Positions 25,774 to 34,927 of a stretch of DNA of 61,998 nt are shown one piece after another. Below the pieces are notes generated by a model that worked only from the letters and a program-made list of their open reading frames with translations, was not told where the DNA came from and did not search any database. How positions within the stretch are numbered: the first letter of the stretch is position 1; every line of letters starts with the position of its first letter. The stretch comes from Bacteroidaceae bacterium (GTDB taxonomy: Bacteria; Bacteroidota; Bacteroidia; Bacteroidales; Bacteroidaceae): NCBI GenBank assembly GCA_017535725.1, contig JAFXTO010000029.1, forward strand, positions 1 through 61,998, in the 5' to 3' direction. The position numbers and the translations under genes are program-made.

Positions 25774-26622
25774 ATGAAACTTCAACTTGGAAAAATAAAC
25801 ACCCTGACCGTGGCACGCCGTGCCGACCACGGCCTATACCTCTCTGGAGGACCAGAAGATATTTTGTTGCCGATGAAATATGTGCCGGAAGGAACGGAAA
25901 TCGGCGATGAAATCGATGTTTTTGTGTATCTCGACTCGGAAGAGCGCCTTGTGGCAACGACCGAGACGCCGAAGGCTCAGGTGGGTGATTTCGCGTGGCT
26001 GCGAGTGGCTTGGGTGAACAATTTCGGTGCTTTCCTGGACTGGGGACTGACGAAAGACCTCTTCGTGCCCTTCCGCGAACAGAAGATGAAGATGCAGAAG
26101 GAACGCAGTTACCTCGTGCATGTACACCTCGACCCCGAGACCTATCGCATCATGGCCTCCGCCAAGGTGGAGCGTTACCTCAGCGACGACTATCCTCCCT
26201 ATCACGGCGGCGACGAAGTGGACTGCCTCGTGTGGCAGAAGACTGACCTGGGCTTCAAGGTCATCGTGGACAACCGCTTCCAAGGACTGCTCTTCGAGGA
26301 TGAGATTTTCCGCCAGCTGCACAGCGGCGACCGCATCACGGCCTACGTGAAGCAGGTGCGCCCAGATGGCAAGATAGACCTCTCGCTGCAGAAAAAAGGA
26401 CAAAAGGCCGTGGTGGACTTCAGCGACATCCTGCTCCGGCACCTGCAGACCAACGGAGGCCAGACACCCCTTGGCGACAAGAGTCCTGCGGAGGAGATTT
26501 ATGCCCTCTTCGGCGTCAGCAAGAAAGTGTTCAAGAAAGCCGTGGGCGACCTCTATCGCCGTCGCCTCATCACCATCGAAGACGACGGTCTGCGCCTCAC
26601 TGCCGAGGGCGCAGCACAATAA
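25774..26622 (+). CDS. cvfB: S1-domain RNA-binding protein, CvfB family
   Basis: CvfB/YitL proteins bind RNA through three S1-like beta-barrels and a C-terminal winged helix. The order is visible here: an N-terminal barrel (KINTLTVARRADHGLYLSGG), a central S1 domain (VGDFAWLRVAWVNNFGAFLD, WGLTKDLFVPF), a third (GDEVDCLVWQKTDLGFKVIV) ending DGKIDLSLQ, and a winged helix (AEEIYALFGVSKKVFKKAVG, DLYRRRLI). The 282-aa length is typical. The start follows the CCTAGG array by 13 bases. In other bacteria the family affects virulence-factor expression; the target in Bacteroidetes is unknown. Confidence 0.92.
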   Translation: MKLQLGKINTLTVARRADHGLYLSGGPEDILLPMKYVPEGTEIGDEIDVFVYLDSEERLVATTETPKAQVGDFAWLRVAWVNNFGAFLDWGLTKDLFVPFREQKMKMQKERSYLVHVHLDPETYRIMASAKVERYLSDDYPPYHGGDEVDCLVWQKTDLGFKVIVDNRFQGLLFEDEIFRQLHSGDRITAYVKQVRPDGKIDLSLQKKGQKAVVDFSDILLRHLQTNGGQTPLGDKSPAEEIYALFGVSKKVFKKAVGDLYRRRLITIEDDGLRLTAEGAAQ

Positions 26623-26650
26623 AAAGAGGTACACGCGCGTTATTCTATAT

Positions 26651-27358
26651 ATGAAACGTCTGCTTTCCCTTATTACCTGTTGGGCTTTTCTCCTTGCTCA
26701 AGCCTCGGCTCAGGAGCCGCGCATCCAGAACCGTCCGTATCTGGACACCCGTTTTCTGCACTATGGCTTCTTTGTCGGTGTGGATATGATGGACCTGGAA
26801 CTGACGAACAACGGGTATGTGGATGTGGAGTCCGGCGAACAGTGGTACACGGAGGTGGACAACTACCAACCCGGCTTCGTCGTCGGAGTACTGGGAGAGT
26901 TGCGGCTGAGTAAATATGTGGGTCTACGCCTACAGCCCGCCATCCACTTCGGACAGAAGCACATCGTCTTCCACGAGCAGCTTTCTGGCCGTGACTCCAC
27001 CCAGAACCTGAAGTCCACCTACCTCACCGTTCCCATCGCCTTGAAGATAGCCGCACCACGCTACAACAATTTCCGTCCTTACATCAGCGTGGGTGTGGCA
27101 CCCACTATCGACCTCACGGCTCGCAAGAACTTCGCCTTGCGCACCGAGGTACTGGATTGTTATTTGGAGTTCGCGGCAGGGTGTGACATCTACCTCCCGT
27201 TCTTCAAATTGATTCCAGAGCTGCGCTTCAGCTTTGGCTTGCGGGATATCCTCGTTCATGAGCGCGATGACCTGACCGACGCCTCCTTGCTGAAGTTCAC
27301 CAAGAGCTTGGAACGTGGGCGCTCCAAGATGATAACCCTTGCCTTCTATTTCGAATAA
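26651..27358 (+). CDS. porT: PorT-like outer membrane beta-barrel protein (T9SS)
   Basis: The start at 26651 gives a signal peptide (MKRLLSLITCWAFLLAQASA|Q) directly followed by an RIQNRPYLDTRFLHYGFFVG segment, characteristic of PorT/SprT. The 235-aa protein has alternating hydrophobic strands (YVGLRLQPAIHFG, LKSTYLTVPIALKIAAP, YISVGVAPTIDL) ending in an aromatic residue pattern (ITLAFYFE) typical of outer membrane barrels. PorT is needed for type IX secretion and gliding in Bacteroidetes. Secreted proteins with matching C-terminal tails occur in this window, and gldH lies at 30769. It follows cvfB by 28 bases and is probably co-transcribed with it. Confidence 0.85.
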   Translation: MKRLLSLITCWAFLLAQASAQEPRIQNRPYLDTRFLHYGFFVGVDMMDLELTNNGYVDVESGEQWYTEVDNYQPGFVVGVLGELRLSKYVGLRLQPAIHFGQKHIVFHEQLSGRDSTQNLKSTYLTVPIALKIAAPRYNNFRPYISVGVAPTIDLTARKNFALRTEVLDCYLEFAAGCDIYLPFFKLIPELRFSFGLRDILVHERDDLTDASLLKFTKSLERGRSKMITLAFYFE

Positions 27359-27382
27359 TAACTACTTACTAAATCAATCGGC

Positions 27383-30300
27383 ATGAAGAAATCTCTACTC
27401 CTTTTCGTTATGGCGGTCTTGGCCGCCTGCCATCTCAATGCTCAGGAAACGTACAGCGGCACAGTTGTCGCTGACGAAGGCGCCTGGTGCTGGTTTGCTG
27501 ACCCGCGAGCCTTGCACTACGACAACACCTCCGTGGAAGGTGCTACACCCACCGTTCCCATCAATGCCACCTACATCGGCTATATCGATGTCCACGGCAA
27601 CGTGAAGGCTACGCAGTACGATTGGATTGCCAAGCGCAAGACCGACGTGCTTATCCGTAGCTACTTCCAGCCAGATGACCATAACAATCCTACCTTTGTG
27701 ATACTGCCTGATGAGCGCGTGATGATATTCTACACCCGCCATACCGATGAGGCCAAGATTTGGTACCGCGTCTCCCGCAAGCCGGGTGACATCAGCTCCC
27801 TCGGCGAAGAGAAATACCTCGCCACGGCGAACAATACCACCTACCCCTCGCCTTTCATCCTCAGCGACGACCCGCAGCACGTCTATCTCTGCTGGCGAGG
27901 CATTGGCTGGCATCCCACCATCGCCCGTATTACCCTGCCCGACGAGAACGACAATTGTTCCTTCGACTTCGGACCGAAGCAGATTGTGCAGAGCACGGGA
28001 GCACGTCCCTATGCCAAATACCAGAGCAACGGCAAGGATAAGATCTACCTCAGCTACACCACAGGTCATCCTGACAACGAGATGCCGGACTGGCTCTACT
28101 TCAACGTCATCGACATAAACAATGGCAACGGTCCCATCCTCCGAGACCTCAATGGCAATCAACTCTCGGTCATCGCTAATGGTACATTTAACGTCAACAA
28201 GACCGACAACTATGCCAAGTCCTACCCTGCTACTATCGTGGATAATACGGCCAACATCCGTAACTGGGTCTGGCAGATTGTGCTGGACAAGGACGAGCAT
28301 CCCGTCATTGCCTATCCCCACATCGACGATGCCAAGACGACGCACGTCTATTGGTATGCCCGCTGGACTGGTAGCGCATGGCGACGCACGTGGGTACAAT
28401 ACGCTGGCCATGCCTTCCACCAGAACTGGAACAGTACCGAACGTTGCTACAGCGGCGGCATGAGCCTCGACCCCGACCACGTCAACGACCTCTATCTCAG
28501 CATTCCCACGAAGGATGGTCAGTACAACAAGGACGGCGTCTACGAAATATGGAAATACACCATCGACGACGAGGGCAATGTGGCTGGCAGTGAGCAGATT
28601 ACCAAGAATTCTGCGAAGAACAACGTACGCCCCTTCATCATCCCGGGTTCCAAGAATTCCCAGATGCGACTGGCGTGGATGAACGGCGACTACTACTATT
28701 GGATGGTCAAGCAGGGTTATCCAAAGGGCTATCCTACGGATATGCGCTGTAACTATGCATGGGAAGAGGAATTGACCGCAGAGGAGGAGGGAGATCGTAC
28801 GGACTGCTGGTGTCTTTATGCCGGCAAGACCCTGAACCTCGCCTTTGCCATGAATGCCTCGAAGTACGCTGGCAGCACCCTCTTCCACCTTGGGAACATG
28901 ACCTATTCGCTGGATGATGATAACTACCCCGTAGTTAAGATTGGTAATCAGACTTACCGCAGCCAGAACCGCCTGCTGACCTCCGATGACTGGGCAACCC
29001 AAAGCACTGGCACCAGCGGTGATAACCACCCGACGAAAGTCACCACCTGGGTGCTCTCGATGACCTACGACGGCAAGGTGCTGACCACCTACCGCAACGG
29101 CTTCGTGGATCAGGTCATTGAGAACGAGGCTCTGGAAGGCGGTACCGCCAATGCCTACGATGAGGACTGCCCCCATACGTTGTTGACCCAGAACGACTAC
29201 TATGCATGTGCCTCGCCCATCACGGTGCAGTTCTTTGTGAAGCAGATGCAGGCACAACTCGAACGCGAGGCTGCCAAGAACGCCTTGATGATGATAGATC
29301 TACCTGCTGAGACGCGCACCGACCTCGTCCTGCCCACCTCCAAGCTTGGCCTTGGCATCACCTGGACGTCATCCAATGAGCAGGTGATTTCCTCGACAGG
29401 CGTACTCTTCGCTATGGCCGAAGACCAGACCGTCACCCTCACTGCCACTATCGGCGAGGAGAACCGCACCTTTGCAATCAAGGCACTGGCCCGCGACATC
29501 CAGCAGAACCTGCGTTATCAGCGGGATGACATCGACCTGACAAGGAACACCGCCACGGGCTTCGATACGAATACCGCCGTCACCGCTCCCGAAGGACTTC
29601 TCACAGGACTCCGTTCCTACACCTTCCTGCTCACCGCCACGATGACCACCGCCACCAAGCAGCCGCGCCTCTATGACTTCGGTTCGGGTTCCGGTAACAG
29701 CCTCTTTCTGCGTGCCGATGCACTCTCGGCAGGCATCAAGTACAACGGCGGAACCACGACGATGGTCACCAGCCAGACCAAGTTGCAAGTCGGGGTTGAG
29801 TATAAGCTTGCCGTAAGTTACGATGCCGCCTCGCGCACGACGCGTATATATATTAATGGTGTGGAGGATGTCAGCGGAACAGCCAACCAGTTCGAGGCAT
29901 ACCAGTTGGCCGAGCTGTCGGCAGACAGCCGCAACTACATCGGCCGCACGCAGTGGTGGGACGGGCAGTATAAGGCCGACAACCAGGACTTCTGCGGCAC
30001 CATCGACGGCTTCCGTCTCTATGATGTCTGCCTCACCCGTCAGGAAATATGCCAGCTGCAGGGGCTCCCTTTTGAGCAGAAAGAGTTACCGACGGCACTC
30101 CAGAATGGTGACTTCGAGGGCAATTACAGTGAACAGAGTGGTAGTGGCGTCAGCAGCGACCGAGCCATCTATGTCCCCGAAGGCTGGACGGTGGACCGCG
30201 CCAATGGCGACCAGAACGACCTCACCGCCCTGAAGACAGGCGACAAATACTTCAGTAACTTCTTCGCCTCGCTGGCCCAGCCTGCTGCCCATGGCCAGCA

Positions 30301-30766
30301 GACCTACTGGATTCGTCAGAACTGGGGCACGCCCACCCTGACGCTCTCTCAGGAGCTACGGCTGCCAGAAGGGAAGTACACCCTGACCTGCGACCTCTGG
30401 AAGAGCGGACTCGGCGGCGATGCCATCGTCACAATCCAGACAGAGGGTGGAGCCGCGGTGAAATCGCCTTCTTTGGAAAACAAGGCTGAGTGGCAACAAA
30501 TTTCCCTGGACTTTGAGAGCGACGGACAAGCCAGCACCACCATCCAGCTGGCTGCAATCCATACTTCCGCCGGCAGTGAGAAAATCATCGGATGGGACAA
30601 TGTGGCGTTGACTCAGCACGTGGCTGATGGAGTAGGGGAGACAAAGGTTGTCCGTGGCGAACAGGACGAGACAATCATCGACCTCAGTGGCCGTCGCACA
30701 AACGGTGCGACCAGTAACCTGAAAAAAGGAATCTATATCCAACGCGGAAAGAAAGTAGTCAAGTAA
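27383..30766 (+). CDS. Secreted BNR/LamG multi-domain protein, polysaccharide-active candidate
   Basis: The 1127-aa protein opens with a signal peptide (MKKSLLLFVMAVLAACHLNA|Q). Residues about 25-460 match BNR-4-type beta-propeller proteins (EGAWCWFADPRALHY, PTFVILPDERVMIFYTRH, TYPSPFILSDDPQHVYLCWR, GHAFHQNWNSTERCYSGGMS), a fold shared by several polysaccharide lyases. A LamG-like domain (about 470-600) and an Ig-like atrophied domain (about 640-710) follow. A second LamG domain (about 725-895) contains LAVSYDAASRTTRIYINGVE and DFCGTIDGFRLYDVCLT. The next module is CBM4/9-like (LQNGDFEGNYSEQSG...TLSQELRLPEGKYTLTCD), and the tail is IDLSGRR...KKGIYIQRGKKVVK. The order suggests a surface glycan lyase or binding protein. 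Catalytic residues could not be assigned. Confidence 0.85.
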   Translation: MKKSLLLFVMAVLAACHLNAQETYSGTVVADEGAWCWFADPRALHYDNTSVEGATPTVPINATYIGYIDVHGNVKATQYDWIAKRKTDVLIRSYFQPDDHNNPTFVILPDERVMIFYTRHTDEAKIWYRVSRKPGDISSLGEEKYLATANNTTYPSPFILSDDPQHVYLCWRGIGWHPTIARITLPDENDNCSFDFGPKQIVQSTGARPYAKYQSNGKDKIYLSYTTGHPDNEMPDWLYFNVIDINNGNGPILRDLNGNQLSVIANGTFNVNKTDNYAKSYPATIVDNTANIRNWVWQIVLDKDEHPVIAYPHIDDAKTTHVYWYARWTGSAWRRTWVQYAGHAFHQNWNSTERCYSGGMSLDPDHVNDLYLSIPTKDGQYNKDGVYEIWKYTIDDEGNVAGSEQITKNSAKNNVRPFIIPGSKNSQMRLAWMNGDYYYWMVKQGYPKGYPTDMRCNYAWEEELTAEEEGDRTDCWCLYAGKTLNLAFAMNASKYAGSTLFHLGNMTYSLDDDNYPVVKIGNQTYRSQNRLLTSDDWATQSTGTSGDNHPTKVTTWVLSMTYDGKVLTTYRNGFVDQVIENEALEGGTANAYDEDCPHTLLTQNDYYACASPITVQFFVKQMQAQLEREAAKNALMMIDLPAETRTDLVLPTSKLGLGITWTSSNEQVISSTGVLFAMAEDQTVTLTATIGEENRTFAIKALARDIQQNLRYQRDDIDLTRNTATGFDTNTAVTAPEGLLTGLRSYTFLLTATMTTATKQPRLYDFGSGSGNSLFLRADALSAGIKYNGGTTTMVTSQTKLQVGVEYKLAVSYDAASRTTRIYINGVEDVSGTANQFEAYQLAELSADSRNYIGRTQWWDGQYKADNQDFCGTIDGFRLYDVCLTRQEICQLQGLPFEQKELPTALQNGDFEGNYSEQSGSGVSSDRAIYVPEGWTVDRANGDQNDLTALKTGDKYFSNFFASLAQPAAHGQQTYWIRQNWGTPTLTLSQELRLPEGKYTLTCDLWKSGLGGDAIVTIQTEGGAAVKSPSLENKAEWQQISLDFESDGQASTTIQLAAIHTSAGSEKIIGWDNVALTQHVADGVGETKVVRGEQDETIIDLSGRRTNGATSNLKKGIYIQRGKKVVK

Positions 30767-30768
30767 TC

Positions 30769-31269
30769 CTATTCTACTTTCAGTCCGACTTCCAATATCC
30801 CACTTATCTCCTGCTTGGGCATAATGTGATACACAAGCAGGTGGAGTGGGATATTTGGTGGGGTCTGTGCTGCTGTGCAGACCGCCTGTACCTCATGGCA
30901 GACAACCCCTGTTGCATTCCATTTCCCTTTGTCGTCGGTCAGGGGAAGATAGAGGGTGTCGCGACGAGGAGGAGGTAATTGCAGGGCCTTGTCTGTGAGG
31001 AAGGGACGCTGTTCCAATACCAGCCAGAGGCCGCTGAAAGCGACCTCTTCGGTGAAACGGACTCCTAAGGAGTAGGTGTGGAGCGCTGCCACAGAGTCTG
31101 CCGACAGTTCGAAGTGCAGGGTGTCTGTGCAGTTCCAGCCGTGGGGGTCTACAGGCAGATAGCTATAAAGCACCACGCTGTTGCGGCAGGAGAGGCAACA
31201 GAATAACAGCCCTCCTACCAGCGCGTACAATAGTCCAAACTTTCTGATTATAGGTTTTTGGGCAAGCAT
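30769..31269 (-). CDS. gldH: Gliding motility lipoprotein GldH
   Basis: The start at 31269 gives a signal with a lipobox (GGLLFCCLSC) and lies 10 bases past the ricT stop; the longer frame from 31305 would overlap ricT. The mature part (VLYSYLPVDPHGWNCTDTLH, YSLGVRFTEEVAFSGLWLV, GKWNATGV, LLVYHIMPKQEISGILEVGL) fits the GldH lipoprotein family (about 160 aa). GldH is part of the gliding/type IX accessory set and is also found in non-gliding Bacteroidetes. The ricT-gldH pairing is a conserved neighbourhood. Confidence 0.88.
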   Translation of the reverse strand: MLAQKPIIRKFGLLYALVGGLLFCCLSCRNSVVLYSYLPVDPHGWNCTDTLHFELSADSVAALHTYSLGVRFTEEVAFSGLWLVLEQRPFLTDKALQLPPPRRDTLYLPLTDDKGKWNATGVVCHEVQAVCTAAQTPPNIPLHLLVYHIMPKQEISGILEVGLKVE

Positions 31270-31279
31270 CGGGAGATGA

Positions 31280-32464
31280 TTAGGAACCAGCTTCGGTCGA
31301 AGCACTTCCCTTCTTCTTTTTCTTCTTCTTGGCCTGATCGAAGCGGGTCAGTTCCTCCTGGGTGGCGAGATCCACGGGCTTGGTGGGTGCCGCCTTGCTC
31401 TCGTCAAGGGCTATGGGCTTCTTTCCTTCCTTGTTCATGGCGATAATCTCCAGGGCGCGCTCGGCGGTGATGGTCGTGAGGTTGGCAGCTACACGACGGT
31501 CGCTGCTGTAGGTGACCAGTCCTGCCAGGATGTCAGCCTTGAAGAAGTAGTAGGTAGCGTCTTGCGTCTCGAGATGTACCTCGCGGCTGGGCAGGCGACG
31601 CCCTGCCTCCACGTATTGGTCCACTTCAAAATTCATGCAGCACTTCAGCTTGGCGCATTGTCCGGCCAACTTCTGTGGATTCAGGCTGAGATCCTGGAAG
31701 CGGGCAGCAGCGGTCGATACGCTGGAGAAGTTCTTCATCCACGTGGTGCAGCAGAGCTCACGTCCGCAGGGACCAAAGCCTCCGATGCGTCCAGCCTCCT
31801 GTCGGGCACCTATCTGCTTCATTTCAATGCGGACATGGAATGCCTCGGCCAGCACCTTGATGAGCTGGCGGAAATCCACTCGTCCGTCTGCGATGTAATA
31901 GAAGATGGCTTTCAGGCCGTCGCCCTGATACTCGACGTCGCCAATCTTCATCTCTAACCCCAGCTCCTTGGCTATCTGACGGCTGCGGATCATCGTCTCA
32001 TGCTCGCGGGCCTTGGCTTCCTCGAATTTCTCCATGTCCACCGGACGCACCTTGCGGTAGATGCGTTTGATGTCATCGGGATTCTTGGGCGGTGTCCGCT
32101 TCATCTGGAGCAGGACGAGCTTGCCTGTGAGGGTGACGGTTCCGATATCATGTCCGGGCGATGCCTCCACGGCCACCACATCCCCTTTCTCCAACGGGAG
32201 ATGGTTGCTGTTGTGGTAGTACCCTTTCCGGGTGTTCTTGAACTGAATCTCGACGAGGTCTGTCGTGTCGGTATTGCCAGGAACGTCAGCGAAATAGTCG
32301 AAGACATTCAGCTGGGTGCTCTGTCGTGGACAACCATGGATGCTGAGACCACGGTCGCCAAAGCGAGGGAGGTAGACAGGCTCTGTTGTCACAGTACGTT
32401 CTGCGGGCTGAGGCTCGTCCTGTGAAATGGGGGCTGTATCTTGTATAAGTTGGCTATCTTCCAT
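31280..32464 (-). CDS. ricT: PSP1-domain protein RicT (YaaT-like)
   Basis: RicT in Bacillus belongs to an Fe-S complex that affects RNase Y and RNA maturation. The PSP1 core is seen at about 70-140 (VEIQFKNTRKGYYHNSNHLP, GDVVAVEA, GTVTLTGKLV). The cysteine-rich signature GPCGRELCC...CAKLKCCMNFE (about 230-280), which binds Fe-S in the Bacillus protein, is complete. The family's usual AEAFHVRIEMKQIGARQEAG precedes it. A lysine-rich tail (KKKKKKKG) follows position 380. It lies between holB and gldH, as in many Bacteroidetes. Confidence 0.92.
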   Translation of the reverse strand: MEDSQLIQDTAPISQDEPQPAERTVTTEPVYLPRFGDRGLSIHGCPRQSTQLNVFDYFADVPGNTDTTDLVEIQFKNTRKGYYHNSNHLPLEKGDVVAVEASPGHDIGTVTLTGKLVLLQMKRTPPKNPDDIKRIYRKVRPVDMEKFEEAKAREHETMIRSRQIAKELGLEMKIGDVEYQGDGLKAIFYYIADGRVDFRQLIKVLAEAFHVRIEMKQIGARQEAGRIGGFGPCGRELCCTTWMKNFSSVSTAAARFQDLSLNPQKLAGQCAKLKCCMNFEVDQYVEAGRRLPSREVHLETQDATYYFFKADILAGLVTYSSDRRVAANLTTITAERALEIIAMNKEGKKPIALDESKAAPTKPVDLATQEELTRFDQAKKKKKKKGSASTEAGS

Positions 32465-32466
32465 TG

Positions 32467-32607
32467 TCTGTTCTCAATATTTCAATTTTCAATTTTCAAT
32501 CTTTAGCTTCGCTGACTTTCGTCACGACTCGGCCATTTCAAGCAAGCTTGATGGCGCTCGCTGCTCCGAAAGTTCAATATTTCAATTTTCAATATTTCAA
32601 TTATCAA
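32467..32607. repeat. ATTGAAA-type repeats and an internal hairpin, holB|ricT junction
   Basis: On the minus strand the DNA directly after the holB stop reads ATTGATAATTGAAATATTGA, AAATTGAAATATTGAA (units of 7-8 bases). A second block of AATTGAAAATTGAAATATTG lies just before ricT. Between them are 60 G/C-rich bases with CAAGCAAGCTTG. No gene fits here. Confidence 0.7.
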
Positions 32608-33714
32608 TTATTTAATCAGCAGTACGATAATCTTCAGCGCCAAGGTGAAGAATACCATGCGGCTGTTGACATTTTGTGCGATATCCCTTGTCGCCCGTGC
32701 AAATTCCTCGGTGATGGGAATGACGTTGCGCTCGTTGATGAAACGTGCGAAGTTGTGGCTGAATGCGGCTTCTTCATCACTTTGGTCATTGAGCTCCGAC
32801 AAGTGGAAGTTATAGATGAAATTCTCGCGTGTCTGTCGTTGGCAGAAGTTGAGGAACGCTTTCTGAGGTTCACGTCCCATGCCTGCCATCTGCTCTGCCC
32901 AGTCGCGCAAGTCCTTGACCTTTCGCTGATAGCTTAAACGCATCAGCTTTTGGAAGAGTTCCAGGAACTGCCGTTCGTCACGAGGAGGGTGGGCTTGTCG
33001 GTATTCCTCGCGGGAGAGTGGGGGTACGAGCAACCGCTGGGTACGGCTGAGGATGGTTCCCAGCACCAAGTCTGGTTCTTCCGACACGAGTAGAAAGTGC
33101 GTACCAGCAGGTGGCTCCTCAAAGAGTTTCAGCAGTTTGTTGGCCGTCTCCTGGTTCATCTTCTCCGGCAACCATACAATCATCACCTTGCGGCCACCCT
33201 GGTTGGACTTCAATGCCAGCTTACGCTGGATGTTGTCGCTTTCCGCCACGTAGTAGCTGGCTTGCTGGTTGGCTGCATTCATGTCCTCTAACCAGTCGTT
33301 GAGGTCGAAATAGGGACTTGTGAGGACACGTGCGCGCCATTCCTTTATATAATAGTCTGACAACGCATCCTTGGCATCCTTGATTTTGTTGCCGCGGACG
33401 ATGGGGAACGTGAAGAGCAGGTCTGGGTGTTCCAGTTTGGCCGCCATCTTGCAGGACACACATTCGCCGCAGGCACTACCGTCCTCGTGGGGGTGTTGGC
33501 AGAGCAAGGTCTGGGCGAAGGCTACTGCCAGTGCCAGCTTGCCGGAACCTGCGGGGCCACAGAACATCAGGGCATGAGGCACGCGGTCGGCCACCAGGTC
33601 GGCGAGCAAGCGTTGCCATGTGGCAGCCTGGCCGATGAAAAAGGGAGACTCTCCCCCCGCCCTCCCTGTTAGGGAGGGAGCGGTTTGTATTTGACTGGCC
33701 GTTTGCTCTTCCAT
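32608..33714 (-). CDS. holB: DNA polymerase III subunit delta'
   Basis: Delta' is a subunit of the clamp loader that places the beta clamp on primed DNA. The protein has the AAA+ fold: PFFIGQAATWQRLLADLVAD, RVPHALMFCGPAGSGKLALA (Walker A about 51-58), the zinc-binding CQHPHEDGSACGECVSCK, the sensor region VMIVWLPEKMNQETANKLLK and LFEEPPAGTHFLLVSEEP with the SRTQ motif. Residues 11-23 ([13 protein letters not shown]) are not family sequence; they are encoded by a palindromic element (33647-33681). The usual start would align near PFFIGQ, so the element lies between the start codon and the domain. It shares its orientation with ricT and gldH downstream. Confidence 0.93.
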   Translation of the reverse strand: MEEQTASQIQTAPSLTGRAGGESPFFIGQAATWQRLLADLVADRVPHALMFCGPAGSGKLALAVAFAQTLLCQHPHEDGSACGECVSCKMAAKLEHPDLLFTFPIVRGNKIKDAKDALSDYYIKEWRARVLTSPYFDLNDWLEDMNAANQQASYYVAESDNIQRKLALKSNQGGRKVMIVWLPEKMNQETANKLLKLFEEPPAGTHFLLVSEEPDLVLGTILSRTQRLLVPPLSREEYRQAHPPRDERQFLELFQKLMRLSYQRKVKDLRDWAEQMAGMGREPQKAFLNFCQRQTRENFIYNFHLSELNDQSDEEAAFSHNFARFINERNVIPITEEFARATRDIAQNVNSRMVFFTLALKIIVLLIK

Positions 33715-33786
33715 ATTTTTTATAAAGTATGCTTACTATTCTTGATGGTGACCGCTCCCTCCCTAACAGGGAGGGCTGGGGGGGGC
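33647..33786. repeat. Paired palindromic element, metF|holB junction
   Basis: The copies at 33647-33681 and 33754-33786 are inverted relative to each other and share the CCCTCCCTGTTAGGGAGGGA core; they differ in the C-run at the outer end. The first encodes residues 11-23 of HolB. The second ends one base before the metF stop codon. The spacer contains the holB start. Confidence 0.9.
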
Positions 33787-33787
33787 G

Positions 33788-34741
33788 TTAATATATTTTC
33801 TTCGCAATCGCCCGAATGCTCTCCACCGCGCTCAGCGTGTAGAAGTGTAGGCTGGGGACTCCGTGGGCGATGAGGTCGCGGCATTGCGTGATGGCCCATT
33901 CTATGCCCACCTGCTTCACTTCTTCGTCGGTCTTGCAGCGTCGCAGTTCCAGGTACAGCGGTTGCGGTAGGTCGCAGCGGAATGTCTTGGGCACCATGCT
34001 CAGTTGTGAGAGTTTTGTCAGGGGCTTCAGTCCAGGGATGATGGGGATGGTAATCCCCGCTTCATGAGCTCGTTCAAGGAAAGAGTAGAACTTCTCATTG
34101 TCGTAGAATAACTGGGTGATGGCCACCTTGGCACCTCGTCGTTGCTTCTCCAAGAGGACGTGGATATCGCTGTCGAGGTTCGGTGCCTCCTCATGCTTCT
34201 CGGGATAACAGGCCACTCCGAACTCAAAGGGTGTTCCCTTCACTTTCATGGCTGTTCCGTCTGAGAAGATTCCTTCGTTGAAGCGGTTCACCTGGTCGAT
34301 GAGTTCCAGTGCGTGGGTGTATCCTCCGGGCGTCGGCTGGTACATAGATTCTTCACGTGCCTTGTCGCCTCGGAGCAGAAAGATGTCCGAGATTCCCAGG
34401 AACTGCAAGTCCAACAGGGCGTACTCGATGTCCTGCTTTGTGGAACCTGAACATACGAGGTGCGGAATGACCGGGATGCCCCACCGCTGCTGGATGGCCG
34501 CTGCGATGGCGATGGTTCCCGGACGACGCCGCACACGACTGCGTTCCACCAGTCCACTCTCCACCTCGCGGTAGACATACTCTGCCCTGTGCGTGGTGAT
34601 ATTGATGTGTATAGGATTGAACGGCGCCAATGCCTCGATGGTCTTGAATATCGTTTCCGTCCCCGTTCCTTTCAGAGGTGGTAGGACTTCGAAGCTGAAA
34701 CCCACGGAGGATGACTCCCGATTATATAGTTGTTCTAACAT
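33788..34741 (-). CDS. metF: 5,10-methylenetetrahydrofolate reductase
   Basis: MetF reduces methylenetetrahydrofolate to 5-methyltetrahydrofolate with FAD, supplying methionine synthesis. The TIM-barrel features are FSFEVLPPLKG (active-site Glu18), HINITTHRAEYV, PHLVCSGSTKQDIEYALLDL, the FAD-contacting DIFLLRGDK, FGVACYPEKHEEA and the QLFYDNEKFYSF motif. It is 317 aa, of normal length. It ends one base from a palindromic element and precedes holB on the same strand. Confidence 0.95.
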   Translation of the reverse strand: MLEQLYNRESSSVGFSFEVLPPLKGTGTETIFKTIEALAPFNPIHINITTHRAEYVYREVESGLVERSRVRRRPGTIAIAAAIQQRWGIPVIPHLVCSGSTKQDIEYALLDLQFLGISDIFLLRGDKAREESMYQPTPGGYTHALELIDQVNRFNEGIFSDGTAMKVKGTPFEFGVACYPEKHEEAPNLDSDIHVLLEKQRRGAKVAITQLFYDNEKFYSFLERAHEAGITIPIIPGLKPLTKLSQLSMVPKTFRCDLPQPLYLELRRCKTDEEVKQVGIEWAITQCRDLIAHGVPSLHFYTLSAVESIRAIAKKIY

Positions 34742-34763
34742 GTCGTATCTATGAATTTGGGGG

Positions 34764-34771
34764 CAAAGATA
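34764..34771 (-). promoter_or_regulatory. -7 box TATCTTTG for metF
   Basis: TATCTTTGCCCCC on the minus strand lies 22 bases before the metF ATG. No good -33 element was found. Confidence 0.5.
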
Positions 34772-34927
34772 CGTAAAATCTATGAAAAAGAGACTCGTTT
34801 AGCGATAAAAAGCAAGAAAAAGGGTAAAATACCTGTAGCAATGACGAAAAGGACGTCCTTTTGTGATTTGGTGGACGTCATCACGTCGAATGCCTAAGCG
34901 CTTCGAGGGGGAGCGTTAAAACCTTGT

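Noticed and set aside
27395-29257. 620-codon frame antisense to the BNR/LamG gene
   Set aside because: It lies wholly opposite a gene with signal peptide and recognisable domains. The translation is valine-rich with no family match, as expected for a shadow frame in codon-biased DNA.
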